Shown: in pieces, positions 42,141 to 52,794 of the stretch
Layout of the letters: every line of letters begins with the position of its first letter
How positions within the stretch are numbered: the stretch's first letter is position 1
Assembly (NCBI RefSeq): GCF_026000375.1
Contig: NZ_AP026708.1
Coordinates: 1,738,501 to 1,802,500, forward strand
Direction: 5' to 3'
Length of the DNA: 64,000 bases
Source of the DNA: Pseudodesulfovibrio portus
Lineage (GTDB): Bacteria > Desulfobacterota > Desulfovibrionia > Desulfovibrionales > Desulfovibrionaceae
Notes under the pieces: model-generated
What the model saw: only the letters and a program-made list of their open reading frames with translations
Databases searched by the model: none
What the model was told of the DNA's origin: nothing
Made by a program: the position numbers and the translations under genes

Positions 42141-44996
42141 TCACAGTTTCACCACTTCGGCCTCCACTGCCCGCACCAACTCAAGAAGCCGGGACTTCAG
42201 CCCCCCGACCTCTTCGATCACCAATTCCAACTCACCGAGATAGCACCGCTTTTCCAAATCCCTCGACCGCCGGACCACGTCCATGGCCAACACGTGGCTG
42301 GCGATATTGGTGATGGAGTGCAGGGCGGCCCCCACTTCCTTGGCATCCAGATCCTCGACGCTTTTGTCGAGTTTCGCGATCTTGTCGAACGCCTCGACGA
42401 GAAACAGGTCCAGAATATCCTTGAACAGTTCCGTGTTCCCCTGGAACCGCTGCATGAGCGCGTCCATATCGAGCGGCTCGGCGGGCGGCTCGGCGGGCGG
42501 CGGCGCAGCCAGGGGCTTGCCGCGCTCCCCCTTCCTGGCGGCCATGCTCCGGACAATGACCGCAGACAGCTCCTGCATGTCCACGGGCTTGCTCACGTAG
42601 TCGTCCATGCCCGCATTGATCATCCGCTCACGGTCGCCCTTCATGGCATATGCGGTCAGGGCGATGACCGGGACGGACCGGTCGAAGAGCCTGCCGTCGG
42701 ACTCGCGGATGGCGCGGGTGGCCTCGATGCCGCTCATCTCGGGCATCTGGATATCCATGAGCACGAGGTCGATCTCCCGGCCCTGGGACTTGAGAATGTC
42801 CAGGGTCTCGATGCCGTTCTCCGCCGTGACTATGGTGTGGCCGAACATGGTCAGGAAATGCGTCAGGTATTTCCGGTTCATGGGATTGTCTTCGGCCAAC
42901 AGGATTTGCAGGTGCAGGGCCTCCGGCGCCCGGCCCCTTTTCTCCTCGGCCACGGGTTCCCCGGCCTGGGTCCGATCGAACCAGGCCGTGAAATGGAACG
43001 TGCTGCCGTGGCCCGGTTCGCTCTCCACGCCGATCTCGCCGCCCATCATGTGGACCAGCTCACGGCTGATGGCCAGGCCCAGTCCGGTGCCCTTGTGCTT
43101 TTTGCGGAGCGAGCAGTCCGCCTGGATGAACTCGTCGAAAATGGAGTCGAGCTTGTCTGCGGCAATACCCTCGCCCGTGTCGCTGACCCGGAAAAGCAGA
43201 CAGAAACGATCCCCCTCCCGCTTGGACATGCTGACGTTCAGCTCCACAAGCCCGTGCTCCGTGAACTTGAGCGCGTTGCCGATGAGGTTGCGCAGTATCT
43301 GGCCCAGCTTGGCCGCGTCGCCACGCACCATTTTCGGCACGTCCTCGGCCACGCTGTAGCGGAAGACGAGTCCCGCAGCCGACGCCTGCGGGCCGAAGGA
43401 CCGGACGCAGGTCTTCAGCTCTTTGCGGAAAACGAAGTCCTCCGGCTGCAGTTCCATCTTGCCCGCCTCGATCTTGGAAATGTCGAGGACGTCGTTGACG
43501 ATCTCGAGGAGGGCGTTGGATGCGTCGCGGATCATGTCCACGTGCTCCCGCTGGTCCTCCTTGAGGCCCGTGGTGACAAGCATCTCCGCCATGCCCAGAA
43601 TGCCGCTGATGGGAGTCCTGATCTCGTGGCTCATGTTTGCCAGGAACATGGACTTGGCCATGTTCGCCTCCAGGGCGGCCGAGGACGCCTCCTCGGCAGT
43701 CCTGTTCGCCTCCCTGAGCTGCTCGGCCATGGTCGTGTAATGAATGGCCGAGCCGAAAATGTTGGCCGCCAGGACCAGGGATTCGATCTCGACCGGCAGC
43801 CAGTCCCGTTCGCGGCGATGTTCCGAGAGACCGAGAAATCCCCACCAGGCCGCCCCGGCAAAGACGGGCACGATGATCACGGACTTGGCCCCGGTGGCCT
43901 CGAACATCTCCCGCTCATCCTTATGGAAATCCCTGGTGTGGCCGGTGATCACCTTTCCCCTGATCAGGGCCGTCCGCCACGCCGCGAACCGGGCGGCAAG
44001 GTCCTGGATCCGGAACCCGGGCCCGGCCAGGATGGGCTCGATGCCTTCCGCCGTCCATTCGTACTGCAGATCAAAGGTCTCCCCTTCCTCCAGCTCGCCG
44101 GTCTTGTTGAAAAGATACACACGGGTGACGTCCGTGGATTTGCCCAGTTCGCCCAGAGCCCTTCCGAACCCCTCTTCCCAGTTCGAATGGTGCAGGAACC
44201 GGCTGGCAAAGACGGTCAGCACCTGGAGGATGGAGTCACGCCGGGAAAGCAGCTCTTCAAATTCCTTGTACAGGGAGACGTCGCGCGCGATGCCCCATGC
44301 CCGGGCCACGTTGCCGCCGGAATCCAGTTCCACCTCGCGGTTGACGTGCAGATGACGCACCTTGCCGCCCTCGGCCAGGACCCGATACTCGAAATCCAGC
44401 GGCCACCCCTGGTCGAAAGTGGCCTCGTTGGCCCTGTCGAAGATATCCAGGTCGTCGGGGTGCACGAATTCGCGCAGGTCCTTGAAACCCCGCTCAAGGC
44501 CTATATTCTCCCTGCCCAATACGCGGCGGAACCCTTCGGACCACTTGAACCGTCCCTCGCCGTCCATTTCCCAACTGCCGAACTTGTCGGTCCGTTCCAT
44601 CCAGTCGAGCATCTCCCGATTCCCGACGAGCCGGTGTTCCAGGCAGAGGATATCCTCCAGATGGTGCAGGCTCCGGGTCAGGCACCCCCTTGTCCCCTTA
44701 TTGAAGTCGAAACAGTCATGGGCACCGAGTTCCAGGGCCTTCCGTTGGGACGGTTCTTCTTGGGTGAGCATGATCACATGGAGCCGGTATTCTTCCCGAA
44801 TGCGCGTGATGGCCCGCGGCCATGAAGAATCGTCATCGTTGGGAACCAGCACGACGCAGTCCGCGTTCTCCTTTTCCAGACGCCTGACACCGCGGGAGAC
44901 CATGGACAGACGGACCTCCACGACTTCATGCTCCCCGGACAGCATCGCCGCGACGTCCAGATCCACGCTCTTTCCTGCCAAGATCAATATTTTCAC
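42141..44996 (-). CDS. Hybrid sensor kinase with degenerate N-terminal receiver and HPt-like C terminus
   Basis: A 951-residue protein. The N-terminal region (about 1-115) has a receiver fold, but the phospho-Asp site reads DCVVLVPND, so it is probably not phosphorylated. PAS (about 125-245) and GAF-like (about 270-420) domains follow, then the His helix ANMSHEIRTPISGILGMAEM. An ATPase domain (NLIGNALKFTEHG, GTGLGLAISRELVHMM), an intact receiver (LVLMDIQMPEMSG) and an HPt-like end complete it. The HPt His is present (LHSITNIAS), but the usual Lys-Gly that follow are Thr-Asn. No membrane segment is seen. Signal and output are unknown. Confidence 0.9.
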   Translation of the reverse strand: MKILILAGKSVDLDVAAMLSGEHEVVEVRLSMVSRGVRRLEKENADCVVLVPNDDDSSWPRAITRIREEYRLHVIMLTQEEPSQRKALELGAHDCFDFNKGTRGCLTRSLHHLEDILCLEHRLVGNREMLDWMERTDKFGSWEMDGEGRFKWSEGFRRVLGRENIGLERGFKDLREFVHPDDLDIFDRANEATFDQGWPLDFEYRVLAEGGKVRHLHVNREVELDSGGNVARAWGIARDVSLYKEFEELLSRRDSILQVLTVFASRFLHHSNWEEGFGRALGELGKSTDVTRVYLFNKTGELEEGETFDLQYEWTAEGIEPILAGPGFRIQDLAARFAAWRTALIRGKVITGHTRDFHKDEREMFEATGAKSVIIVPVFAGAAWWGFLGLSEHRRERDWLPVEIESLVLAANIFGSAIHYTTMAEQLREANRTAEEASSAALEANMAKSMFLANMSHEIRTPISGILGMAEMLVTTGLKEDQREHVDMIRDASNALLEIVNDVLDISKIEAGKMELQPEDFVFRKELKTCVRSFGPQASAAGLVFRYSVAEDVPKMVRGDAAKLGQILRNLIGNALKFTEHGLVELNVSMSKREGDRFCLLFRVSDTGEGIAADKLDSIFDEFIQADCSLRKKHKGTGLGLAISRELVHMMGGEIGVESEPGHGSTFHFTAWFDRTQAGEPVAEEKRGRAPEALHLQILLAEDNPMNRKYLTHFLTMFGHTIVTAENGIETLDILKSQGREIDLVLMDIQMPEMSGIEATRAIRESDGRLFDRSVPVIALTAYAMKGDRERMINAGMDDYVSKPVDMQELSAVIVRSMAARKGERGKPLAAPPPAEPPAEPLDMDALMQRFQGNTELFKDILDLFLVEAFDKIAKLDKSVEDLDAKEVGAALHSITNIASHVLAMDVVRRSRDLEKRCYLGELELVIEEVGGLKSRLLELVRAVEAEVVKL

Positions 44997-45266
44997 CGAT
45001 TACTCCAAAGCTCGATATAGCGCCTATTGTATCTCCATTTGACATGCCTACGCTCTATGAACCCAGCGTACAAGTATTAACAGCCGGTTATAAAACCACT
45101 TGCCCGGCTCCCGGCACCCCCGTCGGGCAAAATTGGACTGCAAGCGTGTGAAAAGACTGTTCATCCTTTCTTTTCCACGCCCTTGCTTTCTCGCCAGCCG
45201 GGGTTTACAGAATCAAGGAAGGCGCCGGTCGCCCGAACTACCGCAAAAAAACAACCAGGTGATATC

Positions 45267-45965
<699 letters not shown>

Positions 45966-45968
45966 CCC

Positions 45969-46382
45969 ATGGCCATAAAAACCGGCGGCGGCTTCCTCAA
46001 CGAAATCAACGTCACGCCTTTCGTGGACGTGATGCTGGTGTTGCTGATCATCTTCATGGTCACGGCCCCGCTCATGACCCAGGGCGTGGAGGTGGATTTG
46101 CCCACCACGCGGACGGTCAAGAACCTGCCCCAGGATTCCGAGCATCTGATCCTGTCGGTGAAGAAGGACGGCACCCTGTTCCTGGACGAATACCAGGTGG
46201 GACTGGACGAGCTGCAGGCTCACCTCAAGCAGTTGGTGGCCAAGCAGAAGAAGCAGCTGTTCCTGCGCGCCGACAAGGAGGTCGCCTACGGCACGGTGGT
46301 CCGCGTCATGGGCGAAATCAAGTCTGCGGGCATCGACCGGCTCGGCATCGTGGCCGAGCAGGAAAAGGACAAGAAGAAGTAA
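45969..46382 (+). CDS. tolR: TolR/ExbD-type protein
   Basis: A 137-residue protein with one N-terminal membrane helix. The helix contains the essential Asp in [17 protein letters not shown], followed by a periplasmic domain ending in [17 protein letters not shown]. It forms the proton-conducting core together with TolQ. It starts three bases after tolQ and precedes the TonB-like fusion gene by six bases. Confidence 0.93.
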   Translation: MAIKTGGGFLNEINVTPFVDVMLVLLIIFMVTAPLMTQGVEVDLPTTRTVKNLPQDSEHLILSVKKDGTLFLDEYQVGLDELQAHLKQLVAKQKKQLFLRADKEVAYGTVVRVMGEIKSAGIDRLGIVAEQEKDKKK

Positions 46383-46388
46383 CGGACC

Positions 46389-47834
46389 ATGCGAAACGCG
46401 CTGAGCTGGCTCCTCTCCATCCTCCTGCACGTCGCCATGGCGTTGTTCCTGCTGCATTCCGTGCAGCTGGAGCCCCTGTTCCTGGAAAAAATCCTGGAAG
46501 TGGACCTGACCCAGGTGGAGGAGCCCGAGCCCATCATCCCCATGCCCGTGCCGGAACCGGTCCCCATGGAGCAGCCCGTGGCCGAGGCCGCCGAGGAACT
46601 GCCGGCAGCCGCGCCCCTGCCCATGGACAAGACCGTGGTCCTGGACGACTCGCCGCCCCTGCCGCCGGAGCCGGAACCCCTGGCCGAGCCAGAACCAGAG
46701 CCCGAGGCCGTGGAGATCAGCACGCAGAAAACCCTGCCGCCCGAGGAAGAGCTAGCCGAGGACGGCAAGCCCAAAAAGATCGTCGTCCGCAAGGACATCA
46801 CGGTCCATCGCGGCCATGAGGCCCGGTTCGGACGGGCCATGATGGGCGACTACTTCTCCTACTCGTCAAAGGAGTTCTCCGGCCACTTCAAGACCAAGGA
46901 CAACCGGACCATCTCCATCATCGACGCCCGCGACACCCAGTACGGGCGGTTCCTGATCTACGATTCCAAGAACAAGACCCTGCGTCGGCTCAAGCAGGCG
47001 TTCGGCAAATACGTCTACACCATCGGCCCTTCCCTGTACGCCGACGAACCGGTCCAGGGATCAGTCACCTTCCTGGCCAAGAACGACCGCATCGAGCGGT
47101 TCATCCTGATGACCGACGACGACCGCATCGCCCACTACCCGCGCAAGGTCCACGTCCGGGAACAGGACACCTCCTTCCCCGGCCCGGCGGGCGACATCGA
47201 CGGCTCGCTGACCCGCCCGCCCTACGGCGACGGCCATCCGGGAGTGGTGGTCGTCCACGGTACGGCCTGCGTGGACCGGGGACTGGTCCAGGGTTTCACC
47301 CGCTCCCTGTCCATGTTCAACCTGGCCACCCTGTCCTTCACCCCCAGGGGATGCTCGGGGGATGACCCGAAACCGGCCACGGAAGCGGACCTGATCGAAG
47401 ACGCCGTGGCCGCCCGCGCCCACATGGCCGGCCTGAGCCAGCTCGACGCCGCCCGGGTGGGCCTCTGGGGCAACGGGCAGGGCGTCCCCGCAGCCCTCCG
47501 CGCAGCGGCACCGGCCAAGGCTCCTTTCGTGGTCTGCCTGATCTCCGACTCCCTGAATCCCGACGCCATGCCGGACGACGAAACCCTGGCCGCGCTGGAC
47601 ATGCCCGTATTGTGGTTCATCACCGGCAGGGATACGGCCCGTTGGCGTTCACTGATCGCCACCCTGGAAGCACTCCGCGACAAGGACAAGAAACCCTTCA
47701 CCATCATCGTGGCCCCGCTCAAGGCGAGCCAGGAAGTGCTTTCAGCCGAAGGCGACCAGTCGGGCTGGGTGGAACAGGTAGCCGACAACCACGCCTCCCT
47801 GGCCGTATCCTGGATCGGGAATCTGAAGCCGTAG
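46389..47834 (+). CDS. TonB/TolA-like membrane anchor fused to a degenerate alpha/beta hydrolase
   Basis: A 481-residue protein. Residues 1-25 form a membrane anchor (NALSWLLSILLHVAMALFLL), and about 35-125 is Pro/Glu-rich, like the periplasmic spacer of TonB and TolA. A beta-rich domain (about 140-250) is not recognised. About 255-475 has an alpha/beta hydrolase pattern (GVVVVHGTACVDRG; GLWGNGQGVPAAL; LWFITGRD). The nucleophile elbow, normally G-H-S-x-G, reads G-N-G-Q-G, so Gly363 replaces Ser and catalysis is unlikely. It takes the place of TolA/TonB in the operon, so it is presumably driven by TolQR. No tolB or pal follows. The assignment of the middle domain is open. Confidence 0.75.
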   Translation: MRNALSWLLSILLHVAMALFLLHSVQLEPLFLEKILEVDLTQVEEPEPIIPMPVPEPVPMEQPVAEAAEELPAAAPLPMDKTVVLDDSPPLPPEPEPLAEPEPEPEAVEISTQKTLPPEEELAEDGKPKKIVVRKDITVHRGHEARFGRAMMGDYFSYSSKEFSGHFKTKDNRTISIIDARDTQYGRFLIYDSKNKTLRRLKQAFGKYVYTIGPSLYADEPVQGSVTFLAKNDRIERFILMTDDDRIAHYPRKVHVREQDTSFPGPAGDIDGSLTRPPYGDGHPGVVVVHGTACVDRGLVQGFTRSLSMFNLATLSFTPRGCSGDDPKPATEADLIEDAVAARAHMAGLSQLDAARVGLWGNGQGVPAALRAAAPAKAPFVVCLISDSLNPDAMPDDETLAALDMPVLWFITGRDTARWRSLIATLEALRDKDKKPFTIIVAPLKASQEVLSAEGDQSGWVEQVADNHASLAVSWIGNLKP

Positions 47835-47928
47835 CCCCTCCGCCCTCCCTTCCATTTGTGTTGCAAATACGCTACGCTCGGCACAATATTGAATCGCCCA
47901 TTGCCGCATATCCAACACACTGGCCGGA

Positions 47929-50781
47929 ATGAAAAAAGAGTCGACAGGCAACACGCATGGCGGGCCGCTTGCCGCAGATTCAAGCGGAAACGTCAACCCT
48001 CACCTCTTCGAGCAGATGCTCGACGCTTCGGGCGTGGCCATGGCCATCCGGGACTCCCGGCTCTCGCCGCTCTTCGCCAACCAGGCGTTCCGGGATTTTT
48101 ACGGCCACACCCTGGAGTACATCTTGACCACGCCCAAGGAGGTCGCTCTCCCGGCGGACACCATCTCCCTGTACTCGGATGATATCCAGCCCGCCATGGC
48201 CGCAGGGCTGACCTGGGAAGGCACCTATGACATCCGCACCCTGGCCGGAGAAACACGCAAGGTGTGGGGCCGCTTCACCCCGGTCCTGGACGACGACGCC
48301 GCGCTGACACACGTCATCTCGATCATGCGGGACGCCACGGATTTCGAGCGGATGCGCAAGACCCTGACCCAGACCGAGCGCCACTTCAGCTTCCTGGCCG
48401 AAAACCCCAGCGACTGCCTGTTCCGCGTCCGGCTGTCCAACGGCCGTTGCGACTACATCAGCCCTGCCATCGAGTCCATCACCGGATACCGCCCGCAGGA
48501 ATTCTACGACACGCCCAAGCTGTTTCGCCGACTTTTCCCCGATGCCTGGCGGGGCACCATCGGCCAGTGGTGGCAGGAACTCAGGCAGGGCATCTCCCGA
48601 TATGATTACGAACTCCCCCTTATCCACCGGGACGGAACCCGCAAATGGGTTCACCAGCGCATCAAGGTCATCTTCGACGATCAGGGGGACCCGGTCGCCG
48701 TTGAGGGCATCATCACGAACATCACGGACCGACACAAGACCGAAGAGGCCCTGGCCGCCGCGCGCAAGAGCCTCAACTTCATCTCCAACTCAACCAGCGA
48801 CATCTTCTTCCGCCTCAGGATTCCCGAAGGAACATACGACTACCTGAGCCCCTCGGTGGAACGGTTTTCCGGGTACACCATGGAGGAATACGAAGCCGAT
48901 CCGCGACTCATCAAGAACATCTTCCATCCTGACTGGAAGGGCTACTTTCAGGAAACATGGGGAGAGCTGCTCAGAGGGGAAGTCCGCCCGGTATATGAAT
49001 TCCAGTTCATCCATAAGTCCGGGGAAATCCGCTGGGCCAGCCAGCGCGTCGTCCTGCACAAGGACGAGCACGGCAATCCCATAGCCATCGAAGGCATCGC
49101 CACGGACATCACCGAGAGGAGGATGGCCGAAGAGGCGGCCAGGGAGAGCGAGAGCCGGTTCCGCGCCCTGTTCGAAGAAGCGCCCATATCCCTGTGGGAA
49201 GAGGACCTGACCGATCTCAAGGCCTATTTCGACGAACTCAAGGACCGGGGGATCGCCAACTTCCGGCAGTTCTTCTACGACAATCCGGACGCCCTGGCCC
49301 ACTGTGCCGGGCTGGTAAAGGTGGTGGACGTCAACAAGGCCACCCTGGACCTGCTCGGCGCACGGGACAAGGACGAGCTCTTCGGCAACCTGGAAAAGGT
49401 CCTGACCGAAAGCTCCATGGCCGCCTTCACCGAGGAAATGATCCTGCTCGCCTCGGGCGGGTGCGAGTACTGCGGCGAGATCACGCACCGCACCCTGGAC
49501 GGCGAGACCATCTGGGTGATGGTCCACTTTTTCGTGCCGCCGGAATACGCGGATTCCCTTTCCCGCGTCATCGTCTCGCTGCTGGACGTGACCCCGAGGA
49601 AGAAGGCCGAAGAAGCCCTCATGGATTCCGAGGAGCGATACCGCATCCTGGCCGAGAACTCGCGGGAAGGCGTGATCGTGGTCCAGGGGGAGGAAGTCAA
49701 GTACATCAATGAAAGGATGTCCGAGATTATCGAACGGGACATCAGGGAGCTGGACAGGGCCACCCTCATCAAGGCGATCCACCCCGAGGACAGGGACCGG
49801 GTTTTGTCCCAGCTGGAAGGACTTTTGTCGGGCTCGAGGAATGAAGCCTTCGCCTCGCTCAGGGCCGTGACCTCACGCGGCGCGACGAGGTGGCTGACCC
49901 TAACGGCCAGGCCGATCATGTGGGACGGGAATGAAGCCCGGCTGGAAATCCTCACCGACGTCACCCATCACAAGACCCTGGAAACGGAACTGCTCCGCGC
50001 CCACGCGGAAATGGAAGACCGTATCAGGAAGCGCACGGCCGAGCTCTCCGAAGCCAACGTCCGGCTCAAGGCCGTGGCCGAGGAACGGGGCAAGGCGCAG
50101 GAACGCATCCTGTCCCTGACGCAACAGCTCATCCGCATCCAGGAAGACGAACGGCAGCGCATTTCCCGCGACCTGCACGACAACGTGGCCCAGGACCTCT
50201 CCTCGATCATGCTCAAGATGGAAACCCTGTTTGACGACCAGGGAGACGTGAACAACGAGCTCCGGGGCAGGAGAAAAAACGTCACCGACATCCTGCACAA
50301 GGCCATCGCCTCGGTCCGGGACATCGCCTACGGCCTCCGCCCGCCCGCGCTGGAGCAGCTCGGACTGGCGGGCGCGCTGAAAAATCTTTGCAAAGACGTG
50401 GCCTCCAAACACAGCTGCAACGTTGACTTTTTTGCCACGGGAATCGAGGATATCCCCATGGACTTCGATGCGGAGATCAACATCTACCGCATGATTCAGG
50501 AGGCCGTGCGCAACATCACCCGGCATGCCGAAGCCACCAGGGCCACCATCCGCATGGTTGCCAGCCACCCCGATATCCTCATCCGAATCGAGGACAACGG
50601 CTGCGGGTTCGACCTCAATCGACGACTGGAGCAGGCTGTGAGGGAAAAGAGGATGGGCGTGCGGAGCATGGAAGAGCGGTCGCGCCTCGTCGGCGGCACA
50701 CTGGAAATTCAATCCCTGCCCGGAACGGGCACGAGGGTACTTTTTAAAATACCCATAGAAACCGCCAGGAGGCGCGACTAA
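47929..50781 (+). CDS. Multi-PAS sensor histidine kinase (NarX-like kinase core)
   Basis: A 950-residue soluble kinase with about five PAS domains in tandem (about 25-130, 140-260, 275-395, 410-540, 550-665). Two of them have clear PAS-C motifs with NITDRHKTEEAL and ATDITERRMAEEA. A coiled coil leads to a HisKA_3 domain (RISRDLHDNVAQDLSSIMLK with the acceptor His) and an ATPase domain (IRIEDNGCGFDL, GVRSMEERSRLVGG). The ribosome site is weak, so the start may vary. TAATG overlap with the next gene ties it to its response regulator. Confidence 0.9.
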   Translation: MKKESTGNTHGGPLAADSSGNVNPHLFEQMLDASGVAMAIRDSRLSPLFANQAFRDFYGHTLEYILTTPKEVALPADTISLYSDDIQPAMAAGLTWEGTYDIRTLAGETRKVWGRFTPVLDDDAALTHVISIMRDATDFERMRKTLTQTERHFSFLAENPSDCLFRVRLSNGRCDYISPAIESITGYRPQEFYDTPKLFRRLFPDAWRGTIGQWWQELRQGISRYDYELPLIHRDGTRKWVHQRIKVIFDDQGDPVAVEGIITNITDRHKTEEALAAARKSLNFISNSTSDIFFRLRIPEGTYDYLSPSVERFSGYTMEEYEADPRLIKNIFHPDWKGYFQETWGELLRGEVRPVYEFQFIHKSGEIRWASQRVVLHKDEHGNPIAIEGIATDITERRMAEEAARESESRFRALFEEAPISLWEEDLTDLKAYFDELKDRGIANFRQFFYDNPDALAHCAGLVKVVDVNKATLDLLGARDKDELFGNLEKVLTESSMAAFTEEMILLASGGCEYCGEITHRTLDGETIWVMVHFFVPPEYADSLSRVIVSLLDVTPRKKAEEALMDSEERYRILAENSREGVIVVQGEEVKYINERMSEIIERDIRELDRATLIKAIHPEDRDRVLSQLEGLLSGSRNEAFASLRAVTSRGATRWLTLTARPIMWDGNEARLEILTDVTHHKTLETELLRAHAEMEDRIRKRTAELSEANVRLKAVAEERGKAQERILSLTQQLIRIQEDERQRISRDLHDNVAQDLSSIMLKMETLFDDQGDVNNELRGRRKNVTDILHKAIASVRDIAYGLRPPALEQLGLAGALKNLCKDVASKHSCNVDFFATGIEDIPMDFDAEINIYRMIQEAVRNITRHAEATRATIRMVASHPDILIRIEDNGCGFDLNRRLEQAVREKRMGVRSMEERSRLVGGTLEIQSLPGTGTRVLFKIPIETARRRD

Positions 50782-51446
50782 TGGAAATCATGATCGTGGA
50801 CGACCACCCCCTGTTCAGGGAAGGGCTCAAGACCATTGTCAGCCGGGACAAGAAATACTCCGTCTGCGCCGAAGCGGGAAGCGGCCGGGAAGGCCTGGAA
50901 ATGGCCAGGAAACACCGCCCGGACATCATGCTCGTGGACATCTCCATGCCCGACAAAAGCGGCATCCAGATGATACGCGAGCTCAAGGAGGCCCTGCCGG
51001 ACACCCGTTTCGTCATCATATCCATGCATTCCGAAGCCGACTACATCGTCGAAGCATTCAGGGCCGGGGCCACCGGCTACATGGTCAAGGAGTCCGCCGC
51101 CGCCCAACTGCTCAAGGGGCTGGACACCGTGGCTTCCGGCGAACTCTTCCTGGACAACGCGCTGTCCCAGGAGGTGGTCTTCCGGCTGCTGCAAAACAAC
51201 TCGGATTCCCCGAAAGGGGCCAACGACCCCTATTCCTCCCTGACCCCCCGCGAACAGGAGGTCATGCGCATGCTGGCCGAGGGGCTCTCCCCCAAGGACG
51301 TGGCCAAGCAACTCTTCATCAGCCCGAAGACCGTGGAAAACCACCGCACCAACCTGATGAAGAAGCTCGAGCTGAAAAGCACGGTGGAACTGCTGCGTTA
51401 TGCGGCCCGCCTCGGCCTCATCGACCTGGAAACCTGGGCCATCTGA
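50781..51446 (+). CDS. NarL/FixJ-family response regulator
   Basis: A 221-residue regulator. Receiver domain (about 1-120) has IVDDHPLFREG and the phospho-Asp in IMLVDISMPDKSG. A LuxR-type HTH (about 150-215) has LTPREQEVMRMLAEGLSPKD and ISPKTVENHRTNLM. It overlaps the kinase stop by one base (TAATG), with AGGAGG inside the kinase 3' end. A transcriptional target is not visible; a terminator follows. Confidence 0.93.
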   Translation: MEIMIVDDHPLFREGLKTIVSRDKKYSVCAEAGSGREGLEMARKHRPDIMLVDISMPDKSGIQMIRELKEALPDTRFVIISMHSEADYIVEAFRAGATGYMVKESAAAQLLKGLDTVASGELFLDNALSQEVVFRLLQNNSDSPKGANDPYSSLTPREQEVMRMLAEGLSPKDVAKQLFISPKTVENHRTNLMKKLELKSTVELLRYAARLGLIDLETWAI

Positions 51447-51469
51447 AAAAACGATTTGCCCTTGCAAAT

Positions 51470-51508
51470 GAGAACACCCCCGAAGGCGAGGCCTCCGGGG
51501 GTGTTCTC
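51470..51508. terminator. Terminator between response regulator and Hsp20 genes
   Basis: A 13-bp perfect stem (51470-51482 with 51496-51508) around a 13-base loop with further internal pairing. It lies between convergent genes and is followed by only a weak T/A run. Confidence 0.78.
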
Positions 51509-51540
51509 ATATAGGGAATGGTTCTATTGACAGTCGTCGG

Positions 51541-51906
51541 CTACCCCTGTGCGATGGATATCCGCTTGGGCTGGACCTTTTCGACCTTGGGCAGGTGCAG
51601 TTGGAGCACGCCGCCCTCCAGGCTGGCCTTGATCCGCTCCCTGTCCACGATGTCGGAGATGGAGATGGACCGGACGTATTCGCAGTCGCCGAACTGCATT
51701 TCCAGGAACTTTTCACCCTCAGCCGGGGCAAGGGTTGTCTTGCCGGACACGGTCAGTTCGTCCTCCTGCAGGTCGATGACCATGTCCTCCTTCCTCACGC
51801 CGGGCATGTCGATGTAGATGTAGAAGCCATCCTCTCGCTCAAGGATGTCCGTGGCCGGACGATACTTGGGCAGACTCTTTTCGTTGGTCTTGGCTATTTC
51901 ACTCAT
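51541..51906 (-). CDS. Small heat shock protein Hsp20
   Basis: A 121-residue alpha-crystallin-domain chaperone that holds unfolded proteins. Alpha-crystallin core: DGFYIYIDMPGVRKEDMVID, LTVSGKTTL and the C-terminal LEGGVLQLHLPKVE (G-x-L motif). The last residues RISIAQ give the short IxI-like anchor for oligomers. It lies 15 bases after the second Hsp20 gene in the same direction, so the two are one operon. Confidence 0.9.
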   Translation of the reverse strand: MSEIAKTNEKSLPKYRPATDILEREDGFYIYIDMPGVRKEDMVIDLQEDELTVSGKTTLAPAEGEKFLEMQFGDCEYVRSISISDIVDRERIKASLEGGVLQLHLPKVEKVQPKRISIAQG

Positions 51907-51921
51907 TGCTTCTCCCTCCGG

Positions 51922-52335
51922 TTAACCCACGTCGATGCTGATGGTGCGCGGCTTGATCTCCTCGGACTTGGGCAGGGTCACGGTCAGAACGCCGTCCTTC
52001 ATGGAGGCGGAAACCTTGTCCCTGTCAACCGGGACGCCGATGTTGACAACCCTGTGGAAAACGCCGCTGGGGCGCTCCTGCCGGTAGTACTTTCCCTGAG
52101 GTGCACCGCGCTCGCCCTTGAGCACCAGCGTCTTGTCCGTCAGGGTCAGCTCCACGTCGTCGATGGACATTCCGGGAATCTCCGCCCGCACATAAATGTG
52201 TTCGTCGTCGCTGCTCAGATTGAGCGGAGGGTAGGCCAGACGGCGATCATCACCCATGGGCGAACGCAAAAATTCCTCGAATACCCTGTCGAGCCTTGAC
52301 GGGAAATTGTACAGCGTATTGAAGTCTATAACCAT
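51922..52335 (-). CDS. Small heat shock protein Hsp20
   Basis: A 137-residue alpha-crystallin-domain protein. The core has EHIYVRAEIPGMSIDDVELT, a short charged insert (APQGKYYRQERPSG) and MKDGVLTVTLPKSE, with RTISID at the C terminus. ATG 52335 is set by AAGGAGG. It is the first gene of the Hsp20 pair. Paired Hsp20 proteins often form mixed or class A/B partners. A -35-like TTGACG lies upstream. Confidence 0.92.
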   Translation of the reverse strand: MVIDFNTLYNFPSRLDRVFEEFLRSPMGDDRRLAYPPLNLSSDDEHIYVRAEIPGMSIDDVELTLTDKTLVLKGERGAPQGKYYRQERPSGVFHRVVNIGVPVDRDKVSASMKDGVLTVTLPKSEEIKPRTISIDVG

Positions 52336-52367
52336 GACTGGTACCTCCTTTTCTCTTGTTCGACAAA

Positions 52368-52395
52368 AAGGTAGACACGTTTTTTTTCTCGTCAA
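52368..52395 (-). promoter_or_regulatory. Possible promoter of the Hsp20 pair
   Basis: On the minus strand TTGACG (52395-52390) and a poor -10 TACCTT (52373-52368) are 16 bases apart, about 35 bases before the first Hsp20 start. The -35 CTTGACG also resembles heat-shock sigma elements. The call is weak because the -10 is poor. Confidence 0.3.
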
Positions 52396-52412
52396 GACCG
52401 CTGTGGAAAAAA

Positions 52413-52447
52413 AATGCTCCGCACCCGATTTTCGGGTGCGGAGCATT
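52413..52447 (-). terminator. Terminator after the Trm112-like gene
   Basis: A perfect 16-bp stem (52413-52428 with 52432-52447, loop TTT). In the minus direction it is followed by a run of T, as required for an intrinsic terminator of the gene at 52470. Confidence 0.9.
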
Positions 52448-52469
52448 GCGTGCAAGCTTGGCCGAACAG

Positions 52470-52658
52470 CTATTTCGAACCGGTCCAGTCCTTTTCCGGG
52501 ACGGCCTGGTCCGTGAGCATGACCGGGATGTCGTCCTTGACCGGGTAGACCACCTTGCAGGCCGGGCAGGCAAGGCCGTCACCGGCGGGCTTCAGGGCCA
52601 CCTTGCCCTTGCATTTGGGACAGGCCAGAATATCCAGCAGTTCTTTCTTCATGGTCAT
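52470..52658 (-). CDS. Trm112-family zinc-ribbon protein
   Basis: A 62-residue protein: KKELLDILACPKCKGKVALK and GLACPACKVVYPVKDDIPVM give the two Cys pairs and the Trm112/YcaR fold. In other organisms Trm112 activates methyltransferases; bacterial YcaR-like proteins are less understood. ATG 52658 is preferred because AGGAGG lies six bases upstream, and a second ATG is two codons later. It stands alone before a terminator. Confidence 0.88.
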   Translation of the reverse strand: MTMKKELLDILACPKCKGKVALKPAGDGLACPACKVVYPVKDDIPVMLTDQAVPEKDWTGSK

Positions 52659-52794
52659 TGGTTCCCTCCTTGGGTGAATCAGGCTACAACCAACCCTCAC
52701 ACCGGTCAACCGCCCCTTTACCGGAAGGCCCGGAAACTGTACCTTCGTGATTCGGCAAGCCCTGAACCCGCAACCAACCGGACGGCCTGATACC

